64,000 bases of DNA from Pycnopodia helianthoides (lineage: Eukaryota; Echinodermata; Asteroidea; Forcipulatida; Asteriidae). The stretch spans positions 25,441 through 89,440 of the forward strand of contig JASTWB010000055.1 of NCBI GenBank assembly GCA_032158295.1, read 5' to 3'. Position numbers and translations under genes: made by a program. Under the pieces are notes generated by a model. It was not told where the DNA came from, made no database searches, and worked only from the letters and a program-made list of their open reading frames with translations. This document shows, in pieces, positions 10,316 to 21,235 of this stretch. Each line of letters starts with the position of its first letter. Position 1 is the first letter of the stretch.

Positions 10316-10575
10316 GTTTGATTCCTGATCGCAGTTGTGAGTGCGTGTAGCTGCTTCTTGATGATTTCTAGCTCTGATTCAATCCTTGCATTAAATGCAG
10401 CTTTTTCCAGCATGTCTTCAATTGCTGAACAGTTACAGCCAGGGGTTGTAGTAGTGGATGGATTGATATTGACTTGTCTATGGCAGATGAAGTTCTCTGG
10501 CTCTTCAAGTTTTGCTTTTGTGGAAATCACAGCCCCCAAAATGTCTTAAGCTATGATCAGATAAGAAAAGGCCAT
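10316..10575 (-). pseudogene. FREP copy 1 exon 1 (signal peptide and coiled coil), stop and lost donor
   Basis: ATG at 10,573-10,575 starts the same signal peptide as copy 3, but codon 10 is TAA where copy 3 has CAA. The coding part (GCNCSAIEDMLEKAAF) is otherwise conserved. Four bases covering the donor GT are missing at the 3' end. Confidence 0.8.
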
Positions 10576-10680
10576 TTCTGACTTGTGTGGCTCAACGATA
10601 TTATTAAAGAAGTTCTAACTCAGGAAGAAAGTGTAATATGGAACAGACACTGTTAATGGTTCAGAGGATTGATGTTGAAC

Positions 10681-10690
10681 CCTTTTTATA
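10681..10690 (-). promoter_or_regulatory. TATA box of FREP copy 1
   Basis: Minus-strand TATAAAAAGG about 105 bases upstream of the ATG, with a CCAAT motif (CAACCAATCAG) at about 10,728-10,738. The same pair stands before copies 2, 3 and 4. Confidence 0.65.
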
Positions 10691-10982
10691 CTTAACTGCT
10701 GGTTGGTGGTGACATGTTTTATGTGATCTGATTGGTTGAACAATAAAGTAGTGATTGCAGGTGATAATTCATCTGAAACTTTTATTTTAACATTAAAGGG
10801 GCTTGGTTGAGGAGCGGTGTGCAATCTCCTACCATACCCATTATACTCTTTTTAGAGACTTGTTTTCTAAGGGAGGTGGAGGAATCCCTCCACGACCTCT
10901 GCTGGACCAAACACTGTGGCACTAGTCTTTTTCACTGAGGCCGTGGAGACAATATTATTTTGAAACGTTTCTTGGTAGGCAT

Positions 10983-11175
10983 GGGTGGCTTGAAGCGCTC
11001 ACCTCTTACCACTGTGGTCCAAGTTTTGTTCCCTGCCACGGCCATACAAGAGTTATCCATTGGTTCTATCTTGCAAAAAACGTTTTTCTTGGCAAGGGTT
11101 TTTCTCGTGGCCCTCCGGTTTTCCTCCCTCCTGAAAAATCAAACACTTCTGATCTGTGCACTGCCGAAACTTGGT
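10983..11175 (+). mobile_element. tRNA-derived SINE, copy upstream of FREP 1
   Basis: Head GGGTGGCTTGAAGCGCTCAC with a degenerate B box (CCAAGTTTTGTTCCC), then a body ending CTCCGGTTTTCCTCCCTCC and GATCTGTGC. Two further copies stand upstream of FREP 2 (27,563) and FREP 4 (63,263). No intact pol III promoter. Confidence 0.55.
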
Positions 11176-11179
11176 TAAA

Positions 11180-11596
11180 ATTCTTTTGGGGCACAAGGGG
11201 ATGCACCATTTATTCTAGGGGGCTCTTCTGGCCAACTAAAACTGTAATTTCTGTTTGAACTTCTCAACTCCCTTTTCAGTGCTCTTGTCATGCCATTTGC
11301 CATTTCTTATAAGATAATAATGAGGGAGTGTAAAACAAATGCAATTGTCTGCATGTAAATTGAAATGTAGTTTTAAATACATTTTAGTTATCACATTGAA
11401 GTTGATAAAAACGTAGCATTTTACACCAGTAATTGTAAACTCATAAGTCCAGATTACAATTCGGGTGACATCCCAGGGGGCATGGACATCAGTCTGGGGG
11501 GATGCGCTCTTAGACACTCTTAGATACACAACTTCATCTGTAAAAAGTTATCCCACTCTTATCACACTTCAAAATCCTTGCAACACTTGTGGGGAA
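11180..11596. other. no gene recognised
   Basis: AT-rich sequence; a 97-codon minus-strand open frame (11,236-11,529) shows no domain and no support from another copy. Confidence 0.45.
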
Positions 11597-11599
11597 ATA

Positions 11600-12200
11600 T
11601 GTACTTAGAATTTATGTTAAAAACGCATTAGGGCATTCACTCAGTGCGGATACCCTGTTGAACGTAAATTGACATTGCCTTGCACCGTTTGGATGTCCCA
11701 CTTGCTAGCTATGTAAAAAAACAGATACTACTCAGTCGATGACCACAAGTAAACCCACTCATATCATACTTTGAAATACTTGGAACGTCCTGGTGGAAAT
11801 TTGTGGTACCAAGAACTTATGTTAAAACGTCAGAACTTGCAAAAATGTTCATTGCATTATGTCATTTCAATGCAATAGAACATTCACCTAGTGCGGACAT
11901 ACTGTTCGACTTGCCTTGTACCATGTGCGTGTCCCAACTGCTAGCTATGTAAAAAACAGATGCTACTCAATCGATGACCACAAGTAAACCCACTCATATC
12001 ATACTTTGAAATACTTGGAACGTCCTGGTGGAAATTTGTGGTAGCAAGAACTTATGTTAAAACGTCAGAACTTGCAAAAATGTTCATTGCATTATGTCAT
12101 TTCAATGCAATAGAACATTCACCTAGTGCGGACATCCTGTTCGACTTGCCTTGTACCGTGTGGGTGTCCCAACTGCTAGCTATGTAAAAAACAGATGCTA
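11600..12200. repeat. tandem repeat, period about 235 bp
   Basis: CTAGCTATGTAAAAAACAGA recurs at 11,705, 11,941 and 12,176 (spacing 236 and 235). Intervening sequence with AATACTTGGAACGTCCTGG is nearly identical in two copies, and a diverged third lies to the left. Confidence 0.8.
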
Positions 12201-12345
12201 CTCGATTGGTAAGCACAAGATTTCTACCCCACACGTGGAGTTCATGGCCCCATGCTGCACCAGATATGTTGTAAACTAGATCTTGAATGTAAACAATTTT
12301 GTTTAATATATACAACCAGTTTAGATTAAAGTGTCATCAGAGTAA
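12185..12345 (+). repeat. arm of an inverted repeat pair (partner at 27,970-28,125)
   Basis: The stretch with TTCTACCCCACACGTGGAG and ATATGTTGTAAACTAGATC is found in reverse orientation at 27,970-28,125 and in direct orientation at about 63,523-63,620. No coding content seen. Confidence 0.7.
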
Positions 12346-12442
12346 AATAAGAAGAAAAAACATGTTTAGCTAAGAATGGTATTTTGTTGTAAAGGTATGA
12401 TATATTATTGGAAATTCATTCACATCATCTTGTTTTCAATAC

Positions 12443-12489
12443 ACACCGTAGAACCAGCCTTTGACAATTCCATCATTTAGGTAGTCACC
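12443..12489 (-). other. possible orphan terminal exon
   Basis: On the minus strand a long pyrimidine tract ends in CAG twice, followed by GTGACTACC and a 17-codon frame GDYLNDGIVKGWFYGVY to a stop. The GTGAC start resembles that of FREP exon 4. A degraded copy is at about 63,711-63,757. Too short to identify. Confidence 0.2.
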
Positions 12490-12649
12490 TGTTACTGAAA
12501 TGAAGCAGAAGAAAAATAGGAAAAGTTAGATACTTTGTCAAGGATTTTGTGCATGTTCATAAAATCCTTTTTTACTTGATCCCAGCTAACACAATACGTT
12601 GTTACAACGTTGCACAACTTTGTGATAAGGTTGCAATTTGGTCGATGGG

Positions 12650-13480
12650 ATGACAACGTTTTGACTACGTTGCAAGAACGTCAGATCTTAACATGATCTT
12701 CAACCAATGTTGTACATTGGTTGCATGTTGGTAATTTATGCAACGTTACCGAAAGGTTGTATACCTAACGTGTTCACAACATTGTATTTTGGTATTATTA
12801 CAACGTGGTATTTAAGTTAAGGCAACAACGTTGTTGATAAGTCATATTTTGGTGTCAACAAAACGTAGTAATTATGTCTCGACAAGCACGTTGTCTGCAC
12901 GTTGCTTTTTGGTTTTATCAAAACGTCATAATTAAATCGCGACGGTCACGTTGTCTTGCATTGTATTTTGGTATTATTATAAGGTAGCATTTGAGTTGTG
13001 GCAGTCACGTTGTCTATACGTTGTACTTTGGTAACATTAAAACGTAGCAATTATGTTGTGACAAGCACGTTGTCCGCACGTTGCATTTTGGTTTTATCTA
13101 AACGTCATAATAAATTCGCGGCGGTCATGTTGTCTTGACGTTGTATTTTAGTATTATTATAACGTAGCATTTAAGTTGTGGCAGTCCTGTTGTCTACACC
13201 TTGTATTTCGGTAACATTAAAACGTAGCAATTATGCTGTGACGAGCACGTTTTCTGCACATTGTTTTTTGGTTTTATCAAAACGTCATATTTAAATCACG
13301 TTTTCTTGACATTATATTTTAGTATTATTAAAACGTAGCATTTAAGTTGTGGCAGTCACGTTGTCTACACAATGTATTTTGGTAACATTAAAACGTAATA
13401 TTTAAGTTTCGGCTGTATGTTTTCTTGTCATTGTATATTGGTATTGCACAAAAAAAGTAGCTTACTATTAAAGTTGTGAC
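12650..13480. repeat. higher-order tandem array, about 180 bp made of three about 60-bp subunits
   Basis: GTAACATTAAAACGTAG occurs at about 13,031, 13,211 and 13,382, with a diverged version at 12,851. Between them stand two related subunits with GTTTTATCAAAACGTCATA and GTATTATTATAACGTAGCA. Each subunit has an ACGTTGT boundary. Confidence 0.75.
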
Positions 13481-13649
13481 AGCCCGTTGTCTTATTCTTC
13501 AAACGTAGATTTTAACGTAGTATCTTTGTTTTTACCATCACGTTGTGACATAATGTATTTTAGTTTAATTACAACGTACAAATAATAGTATTTATGTTTT
13601 GACTATGACATTGTTTGTCGTTGTATATTTAAGTTTGTGTTGGCGATGT

Positions 13650-14500
13650 TTAGACCATTTTGTTGAATAGTTTAAGCAGCTCGTTTGAATGGTTTTGGAG
13701 GACATGGTAGGCCTAATGTTTGACATCGCAATCAAATTTTGTTCTCAATTTAGTATTTTATTTATATGGGTTGTCATAAATTAGGCACTTTAGGAGCGGC
13801 GTTCCTATCACATTTGCATTTTATGATCAATCTGAACAGTACTAATCATTAATTGCAATTAATTGAGCTTATTGTGTCAAGCAGCAGCGCGCTGGTAATG
13901 GGTAAGATTCGATTTTAATCCCCCCTCCCACCCCCACCACCACCACCTGTGCAGCGGCATTCCAAGGTGTAGATAGAATATTCTAGAGAAACATTTACCC
14001 TTGATAGGATTTTCTATAATCACTTATAGGCCGTTTTGTCCCCCGCTAAAAACTTCCTCTAAAACCATTGTGTTAAATAGTTCAAGCAGCTCGTTGGGAT
14101 GGTTTCAGAGGACATTTTTATTACCTAACATTATTGGTAGGCCTAATGTTTGTCATCACGAACAATGTTTGTTCTCAATTTTTTAAATATTTTTTATATC
14201 GGTTGTCATAAATAAAATAGGCACTTGAGGAATGGCGTTGCTATCACATTGGCATTTAATGATCAATCTGAAAAGTTACTAATCATTAATTGCATTTAAT
14301 TGAGTTTATTGTGTCAAGCAGCAGTGCACCGGTCTGGGGAGAGATTTGATTCTTCGCCCCCCCCCCCCCCACCAGCTGTACAGCGGCATTCCAAGCCGTA
14401 CATAGAATCTTCTAGAAAAACATTTACCCTTGATAGAAATTTCTATCCTCACTTCGGCCGTTTTGTTCCCCGCTAAAAACTTCCTCTAAAACCAAAATTT
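13650..14500. repeat. direct duplication, period about 430 bp
   Basis: AGCAGCTCGTT..., ATGATCAATCTGAA... and CCGCTAAAAACTTCCTCTAA each occur twice in the same order, about 430 bp apart (for example 14,040 and 14,470). Poly-C runs near 13,920 and 14,357 sit at equivalent places. Confidence 0.75.
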
Positions 14501-15561
14501 GTACCTAAATTTCAAAGACACTTTCAAAGTTTGAAGTACTTTAGGGTACCACTAAATGTGTTTTGTTTCAGATTTGAAGAAAAAATGTAAGACATACGTT
14601 TCCGCTCAACTTGTCGCATTGACCAGCGTGCGGAATGCTGCATGTCTATTACAAATTAATATGACGTCATGACAACGTAAATATCACATATGCAAATTAG
14701 TAGATTGGGCTTAGAAGTTGTACAATACATACAAAATATTTCACGAAATTTGCCAAATTTATGAACTTGGTGTACTGGTTTCTTCTTGTACTCGTCTAAA
14801 CTAACAGAGGAAAACATTGATAAATATAATTCAGTAACTAAACATGTACTTTTAGTTCAGAAATGTTAATTAAATGGAAACATTTTAAAAATGTATACCC
14901 CCCGTAATTGCAAAAGTCCGGAAATTGGTCTGTATATTTAGTACATGCTGTACGATGTATAGTATACAGGTACAGTGAAGTCCGGTTACGGCAACGCGTA
15001 GTAGGGACCTACCTTTGTAAGTTTGTAAAAGTAATTCATTAATCATGTTGACATATCACTTAACAATATTATTCATGAAACTATTGTATAATTAATTGAT
15101 ATAGCAAACAATAATTAATATTGGGCTGACGTTGTGACAACGTTCAGGATACTGGAAAAAGCTACGTTGTTGGAACATTCTTTTTAATTGATTATTTACA
15201 ACATGGCAACGTTGTGTATACGTGCCAACAACATTGTTGTTTCGTTGCATCACTACGTTCTAAAGACGTACAGGGGAGTCGACAAAGATTCGCTGCTACA
15301 ACGTTACTTAGATAACTATATAACAACCAAACAAACACGCTCTGAGAACGTTGTTGCAACGTTAAATATAAGTTGTCATAAGGTCACTGGAAACGTGTCT
15401 TAAACGTACCAACAACGTGGTTGTTACGTTGCGTCATTACGTTCAGAAGATGTATAGGGGAGACAAAGTTCCGTAGCTACAGCGTTATATTATTAACGTT
15501 GCTTACACCAAAGTCTGACTTCATTACAACGTTGTGAGAATGTCAAATTGTTAGCTGGGAT

Positions 15562-16440
15562 AATTGTAAATAAAAGTATATCGTTTGAATTTAAAACCTT
15601 GCTTAACAGGAAGCTCATAGAAAACTGCAGCAAAATCCACAAATTGTGAGCAGTGGGCTTTTTAAGGAACACAAAAATTAAGAATAGACTAAATAGATTT
15701 GACTGGATTGGACTACAGCAGAAGAAGCAGGTAGTGAGTTCCAGAGCCTTGCATTGGATGCCCTGAAAGATCTCTGATTGGGATGACTGCCTGGTTGATG
15801 TTTAATTCTTCACAGTTTTCTCAAATGGGCAGGCATGTCAAAGATTTGTTTTATTTTTTACATACTTGAGTTTTGCTTCTTGACTTAAAGATGATTCTAA
15901 GACTTCTCAAACTGCTGCTTAATTCAAAATTATGCTTAACTTCCTAATTACACTAATTAGTACGCTGGCATTCATCTAAGTAACTGCATTTTGCGTTTTC
16001 ACAAAGAGATGAGCATCCCAAAACATTGTGCATAAAGATGATTCTAATCCTTCTCAAACTGCTGCTTAATTCAAAATTATGCTTAATTTTCTAATTACAC
16101 TAAATGGTAAGCGGGCATACATCTAAGTAATTGCATTTTGTGTTTTCACGAAAAGATGAGCATCCCAAAACATTGTGCATAATACACTGTATAAAAATGG
16201 GTGGGCATGGCCTTTGCAATTTCACAAATAGACGGGCTTGTCAGCGTGCGCATGATCATGTGACATGCCGCCCTTCATTTTGTAAAAAACATACAGTATT
16301 AGTTGTGTGCAAAAGTAGGTCATTGACAGTGCAGGATGTAGCTTTTTTCACTGGAGGTTTGAATCTCGTTGTCAGTCAGCTCACTGATTGAAAGTAGTCA
16401 ACGTTTGCTGATAGTTACCAGCTCTGTACTTTCCCTTTAA
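15562..16440. repeat. non-coding; contains a 147-bp tandem duplication
   Basis: AAAGATGATTCTAA starts at 15,887 and again at 16,034, and the intervening 147 bp (with TTCAAAATTATGCTTAA and AGATGAGCATCCCAAAAC) is repeated to about 16,184. The first 150 bp match the end of the window (about 63,850-64,000). No gene seen. Confidence 0.65.
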
Positions 16441-16489
16441 GAGTCATGCTTTATCATCTGTTATTGTAATGAAGAAACCATTCTTGGAA

Positions 16490-16680
16490 TATTCTTGGAA
16501 TAAAGGATGTACTTCTCTTACTAGGCATGGAGCCAAAAGGTGACAACCTGGCACAAAGCCAAACCCTTTATTTATTTTTTTTTTTTTTAAATTGACCAGA
16601 TGGCGCTGTCTAAATTAGTTCAACTGGCTCTACTGATTGAAAAAGCTTTTCAAGTCCATTTTGATTTGGTTTAAAAACTC
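16490..16680. repeat. dispersed repeat (ACTAGGCATGGAGCC...CAGATGGCGCTGTC)
   Basis: The same stretch, with TTCAACTGGCTCTACT and GAAAAAGCTTTTCAAGTCC, occurs at about 46,650-46,795 and 47,220-47,365. No end structure recognised. Confidence 0.6.
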
Positions 16681-16954
16681 CCTCCATTTGTACAAACTAT
16701 AATTTATAATTGTGGACAGCTTAAATTCCTAATGCAATATTTGAGGACTAATTAAATTTACTAATTTTGTTTTTCCTGTAGGGCCAGTACAGAACTTTTT
16801 TACATAAATCCTCCAGAGATTTATTTCCACCTGAAATACTGTCAAAGTCTGACATTTTGTTTTTGAAGAATCCAAAATTAGAATTGCTAATTTTGAAAGT
16901 TACAATCACCAATTCAGGCATACAAAACTCAGGATTGTGATGAGTGATCATTTT

Positions 16955-17345
16955 AGTTGGGATTGTTTGTTCATCATTCTTCCACCCATTTTGTTAGGTA
17001 AGACTGAATTTACACCGGTCGACTGTAAACCTCACCCCCTTCAGGAGTAATTTTTAGTTTGGAATGTTTGTTCATTGTTTTTTCCAACCATTTTGTTAGG
17101 TTAGACTGAAATTACACAAGTTGACTTAGAAACTCGGCCCCCTTCAGGGATGATTTAGGTTGAGAATGTTTGTCTAGCCATCATATTAGGTTAGACTGAA
17201 ATTCAACCTTGCAACTTTAAAACTCAACCCCTCAGGGTTGATTTTAGTTGATAAGGTTTGTTCATCGTTCTTCCAGCCATCATAATACGTAAGATTGAAA
17301 TTAAACAAGCTTGCTTTAAAACCTAACCCCTTCAGGAAAGATTTA
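16955..17345. repeat. tandem array, period about 90-100 bp
   Basis: Four to five diverged copies, each with GGAATGTTTGTTC, CCATCATATTAGGTTAGACTG and CCCCTTCAGG (starts near 16,965, 17,066, 17,168, 17,256), continuing after a MITE to about 17,790. The matching array in unit D is at 47,690-48,135 and around 48,510. Confidence 0.75.
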
Positions 17346-17346
17346 A

Positions 17347-17704
17347 AGACACTGGACACCTTTGGTAATTGTCAAAGACCAGTCTTCTCACTTGGTGTAT
17401 CTCAACATATGCAAAAAATAACAAAGCTGTGAAAATTTAAACTCAATTGGTCGTCGAAGTTGCGAGATAATAATGGAAGAAAAAACACCCTTGTCACACG
17501 GAGTTGTTTGCTTTCAGATGCTTGATTTCGATTTCAATTCAAATATTTTACTGAGAAATTACTTCTTCCTCAAAAACTATGTTACTTCAGAGGGAGCCGT
17601 TTCTCACAATGTTTTATACTATCAACAGCTCTCCATTGCTCGTTACCAAGTAAGTTTTTATGCTAACAATTATTTTGAGTAATTACCAATAGTGTCCAGT
17701 GCCT
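17347..17704 (+). mobile_element. TTAA-flanked MITE (family 1), complete
   Basis: Inverted ends AGACACTGGACACCTTTGG and (reverse) AGGCACTGGACACTATTGG; TTAA on both sides (17,343-17,346 and 17,705-17,708). The corresponding array position at 48,074-48,077 has one TTAA and no element. An internal 69-codon frame has no support. TTAA duplication suggests a piggyBac-type transposase in trans; the ends do not match the typical CCCT start. Confidence 0.85.
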
Positions 17705-17789
17705 TTAAGTTGGGAATGTTTGTTCAGCCATCATATTAGATTAGACTGAAATTACACAAGTTTACTTAGAAACAAAAATCCAAATCACC

Positions 17790-18985
17790 ATTTGTAGTCC
17801 AGAAACAGTTTGTCTTGATTCACTTCACTTGGATTCCTCTCTGTGAGTTGGCGTCCTACTTTTTTTAAATAGAGTTAAAGAACTACTTCAACACCAGGGT
17901 CACACCACACAACCCCTGTCTGTGACATATATAAATTATACAAAAGAATAAAAAACTAAAACGAAAGGATTGCAATTTGAAAATGAAAGGAGGTACAGGC
18001 ACAAGTTAATTTGAGAGCACACTTCCGTCCCCTCACCCAAAAGAATAATATCAATCACAAGCATCCAAAAAGTTGGGCAAGAGCAAAAGAAAACAAATAT
18101 ATGAAACCATCCTTCAGCAAACAGCACAGGTTAATGAGTAACCAATATACAAAAATGTATCTTGTGTTCTCCTTTTGCATACTGAGGTTGGTTGCCTCTG
18201 ATTGTCTAGTTTGACCAAGTCCGTACACAAAACTTGTTCAGTTGTTTGCAGAGCTGCCAACTCTTTATGATTCTGCAGAAAGTTCTCTGAAAATGAACCA
18301 ATCGTTCTATATTCTAATTGAAAATTAAAAAATTGAAAATCTTCATGATTATGGAAACTTTTTCCCTTGTGTTCTAAATATCTCCCTTATTGTTGGACAA
18401 AATCTCTCTGATTGCAAGATGCAAACATTGGCAGCTCTGTGTTTGTTAAGTGTCTTTAAGATGCGTTGTGTGTACAGAGTTGCTGGAATCTAAATTGTAA
18501 CCAAGCAACTGGATTGATCAGGCTTACTTTCGAGGTGATGCAGACTTTCAAAAAATGTGCAAAAAAATTGAACATACAATTCAATAATGCAATAATTCAA
18601 TAATTATTTTCAATGCTAGAGGGAAATTACATCATTGGTAGTTGCTGTTTTGGTTTTTTTAAATGTGGTTTTGTGGGGTGGGATATAATGTGAAATATCG
18701 ATCCAGTGACCTGTTTGACTTTGTCAGTCCGTGACTGCCGAGAATTACAAGAGCAAAATGGTGACGATTTTAAACTGTCAGACAGTTCAAACGATGGTTG
18801 GCCTATCATTGCTTTAAAATTATACATTTTTCTTTCAAATTAATCACCTAGCGAAAGCGATTTCACTAGATACTTGGAACTAATATGTACTTTCAGTCGA
18901 GTAAGTTATTTTGTAGTAACTTGGAAGTACATTTTTTCATGATGTTATCTACCTTTAAAGAGTAGGCTATAATTTCACAAACTGG
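17790..18985. other. no gene recognised
   Basis: AT-rich sequence with scattered short open frames and no domain or copy-based support. From about 18,985 it matches the left flank of the ISL2EU element in unit D (about 48,735-48,832). Confidence 0.5.
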
Positions 18986-19099
18986 TTCTTGTTTTGCAAA
19001 CTCACAGAAAGTTTCTGGTTCATGTCGCAAACACACTGACATTGGATGGTATGCAAGTATTTAAGCTTGTTATTGTTGAATTCTTCTGTCACTAGAATT

Positions 19100-19172
19100 A
19101 GCATATGCAACTTTACAGCCCAACAACCATGCTTGTATCATCAAAGGCACAATCCCATTACCCACCTGACCT
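19100..19172 (-). pseudogene. ISL2EU remnant: tip of the SWIM protein after a large internal deletion (unit B)
   Basis: The left flank (TTCTGTCACTAGAA, about 19,098) joins directly to SWIM-finger sequence (GCATATGCAACTTTACAGCC). In unit D those two points are about 48,833 and 51,695, so about 2.86 kb with transposase and nuclease is absent here. Confidence 0.75.
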
Positions 19173-19640
19173 CCCAGCTAACTCAAAAACGTTGCGAGAA
19201 CGTTGTTTCAACGTTAAGTTTTTGTTGTGGCAACGTTGATGTGTAATGTTGTGGTAACGAATTTGTGTGGACTCTCCTTAAGGTTGTGACAACGTTGTCT
19301 CTAACAATGTAAGCCAACGTCCATACCACATCCAAAATTAACCTTCTGACAACGTCACAATATGTTGTTAACTAACGTTCCTACAACGTCTCAATTTTAT
19401 ACGTTAACGTTCCAGCAACGTCTTTAAAAAATATTGCGAGAACGTTGTTGCATCTGTACATTTTTTGTTGTGGCAACGTTGATGTGTAACGTTGTGACAA
19501 CGAATTTGTGTGGACTCTTCTTAATGTTGTGAAAACGTTGTCTCTAACAATGTAAGCCAACGTCCATAGTACATTCTAAAATAACCTTCTTACAACGTCA
19601 TAATATGTTGTAAAGTAACGGTTCTGCAACGTTGTTGGCT
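19172..19640. repeat. ACGTTG-rich repeat, CCCAGCTAAC end (unit B)
   Basis: Begins CCCAGCTAAC and contains two tandem versions of the TGCGAGAACGTTGTT...GTTGTGGCAACGTTGATGTG block. Confidence 0.65.
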
Positions 19641-19921
19641 TAATTAGATCGAGTAATTAGTTTCTTAACTATAGTACTTATCAGTTATGTTACTTACATT
19701 TAATTTACGATACCAATAACTAAATACATACTACAGTCACTACGACCCATACATCATATACCTCCTTATACACTCCATGTCTTATATTTATATTGTCCAG
19801 GATCCACAGCCTTCCTATAGCCATGGTTAACACCTTTTATCAAACTGTTTACTTTTTAATTCACGTGATTTAGTTACAAATGGTTTGTTCCTACAATGTC
19901 TCAATTTTATACGTTAACGTT

Positions 19922-20130
19922 CCAGCAAACTGTTTTTTCATCCTCTTTTTCAACGATGTAAGAAAAATGTATTCCAACTGAAATTTCCCTTAGGGTATTT
20001 TGAAATGTCTTCAAACTTTCATTATCATTGGTCCTGCTGTGAGTAGCTCTTGCATCATACAAAGTGGATTCTATGCCACGGCCTCTGCTCAACTGGTCAA
20101 CCTTAAGGCGTTTTACCGATACATCCATAA
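19922..20130 (-). pseudogene. SWIM/YqaJ linker fragment (unit B)
   Basis: Same fragment as 2,847-3,056 with FSYIVEKEDEK and STLYDARATHSR. No complete domain. Confidence 0.6.
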
Positions 20131-20219
20131 CAGGTTGTTTAAGATTTTTTTTATTTATAAACGAATATATAAAAAAAGTACAAAATTTTGCCATGAATAA
20201 CTAAATTCAATCAAATTGA

Positions 20220-21150
20220 TCAAAGAAGAACCACACACTTCTAAGTCCCGCCCACTCATTTGCATTTTTGTCAACGTTGTCTCAACGTTGGCACAGCATT
20301 AGCGTGATCTTCTTCTTGTATTTTCAGGATTTCTGGCATTTGATTGCTTCACCTTAAAACACTTCAACGTAAGCAATGATTCTGACCATCAAACTTGTGC
20401 AATAACTATCAAGCAGACTAATTATGAAAAGAAAGTTCTACTTTAATTGTAGAGTAAACATGTAACTTTACTCCAAAAATGTAGGACCATAAAAACCTAC
20501 TTGGTAAGAAGCACTGCAGATGTTGATAATGTATAACATTTTGAGAAACGACTCCATTCTAAGGAATGTGGTTTGACAGAAAGGGATTCATCAGTTTCAG
20601 GAAAAATCGCAACCTTCAGGCAACATTTCTAAAAAAGACTTCTGGGAGATGTTAGGGAACAGAAATTTTTTACAATGGTGCAACGTTGTACAAGGTATCC
20701 ATCACATTAAATTATTTTGATTTCTCGAGTTATTTTAGTTTTCATTAATTATTCATGTCCTAATCAGTTCTTGATCTGTCTGAGTACATGTACATGTACA
20801 TGTAAAACATAAGGTAAAAGAAAAACATTGTGTTTTTGCTATAAGTACCGGTAATGCTTGTTGACTTTACACATTGTATTTAAATCATCCGTTTGGGACT
20901 GGAATTGCAGATTTCCAGTTTGGTGTTAAGAAAAGTTTTTGTAAATAAAACATCTTGCACTTTTCTTGTTGCATTCCTAAAGAAATTTGTTACGGTTGAA
21001 GTGTTTTATTTTATGTGCTTATATTTTGCCATCGGCGGTTAACGCGTGTGTGTGTGTGTTTCTTTTTCACAGGCATGCATATTGCATATTGGTTCACTTG
21101 CGTAGGTGTTTAGAACAATGAATAAACAGTACTTCCTGGCTTTCTATTTT
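20220..21150. repeat. non-coding unit spacer (unit B)
   Basis: Counterpart of 3,060-4,010. No gene seen. Confidence 0.55.
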
Positions 21151-21231
21151 GGTTCCCGGGTACCCGACCGGTATTCACCTCGGGTACCCGGGCCTAAGGG
21201 TACCCGGGCCTAAGGGTACCCGGGCCTAAAA
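21150..21231. repeat. GC-rich minisatellite CCTAAGGGTACCCGGG (unit B)
   Basis: Three near-perfect motif copies, nearly identical to unit C. Confidence 0.75.
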
Positions 21232-21235
21232 CTTT

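Larger units (their letters stand above)
8090..10575 (-). pseudogene. FREP copy 1: fibrinogen-related protein gene, disabled
   Basis: Four coding exons on the minus strand: E1 10,575-10,316, E2 about 9,870-9,570, E3 9,045-8,783, E4 8,397-8,090. The product would be a secreted lectin-like protein: signal peptide, small Cys/Thr region, short coiled coil, then a fibrinogen C-terminal (FReD) domain that in ficolins and FREPs binds acetylated or microbial sugars. Lesions seen: TAA at codon 10 in the signal peptide (10,546-10,548), a 4-base loss that removes the E1 splice donor (near 10,316), a poly-C expansion at the E2 acceptor side (about 9,872), and a 1-base insertion giving TAG in E3 (about 9,000). 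E4 reads past the usual end to an extended tail. TATA and CCAAT boxes are still present upstream. Confidence 0.85.
12581..15559. mobile_element. 2,979-bp non-autonomous DNA transposon with CCCAGCTAAC inverted ends
   Basis: Starts CCCAGCTAAC and ends GTTAGCTGGG, flanked by AT on both sides (12,579-12,580 and 15,560-15,561). The equivalent place at 63,850-63,851 in the flank of unit D lacks the element and has a single AT, giving a direct filled/empty comparison. The inner ends are packed with ACGTTG motifs. No open frame over 71 codons and no transposase motif, so it must be mobilised in trans. It holds a 180-bp higher-order array and a 430-bp direct duplication. The ACGTTG ends link it to the blocks beside the ISL2EU remnants. 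Confidence 0.85.

Noticed and set aside
12650..13480. Regularly spaced short repeats that might suggest a CRISPR array
   Set aside because: Subunits are contiguous and diverged, without unique spacers, in an animal genome and inside a transposon.
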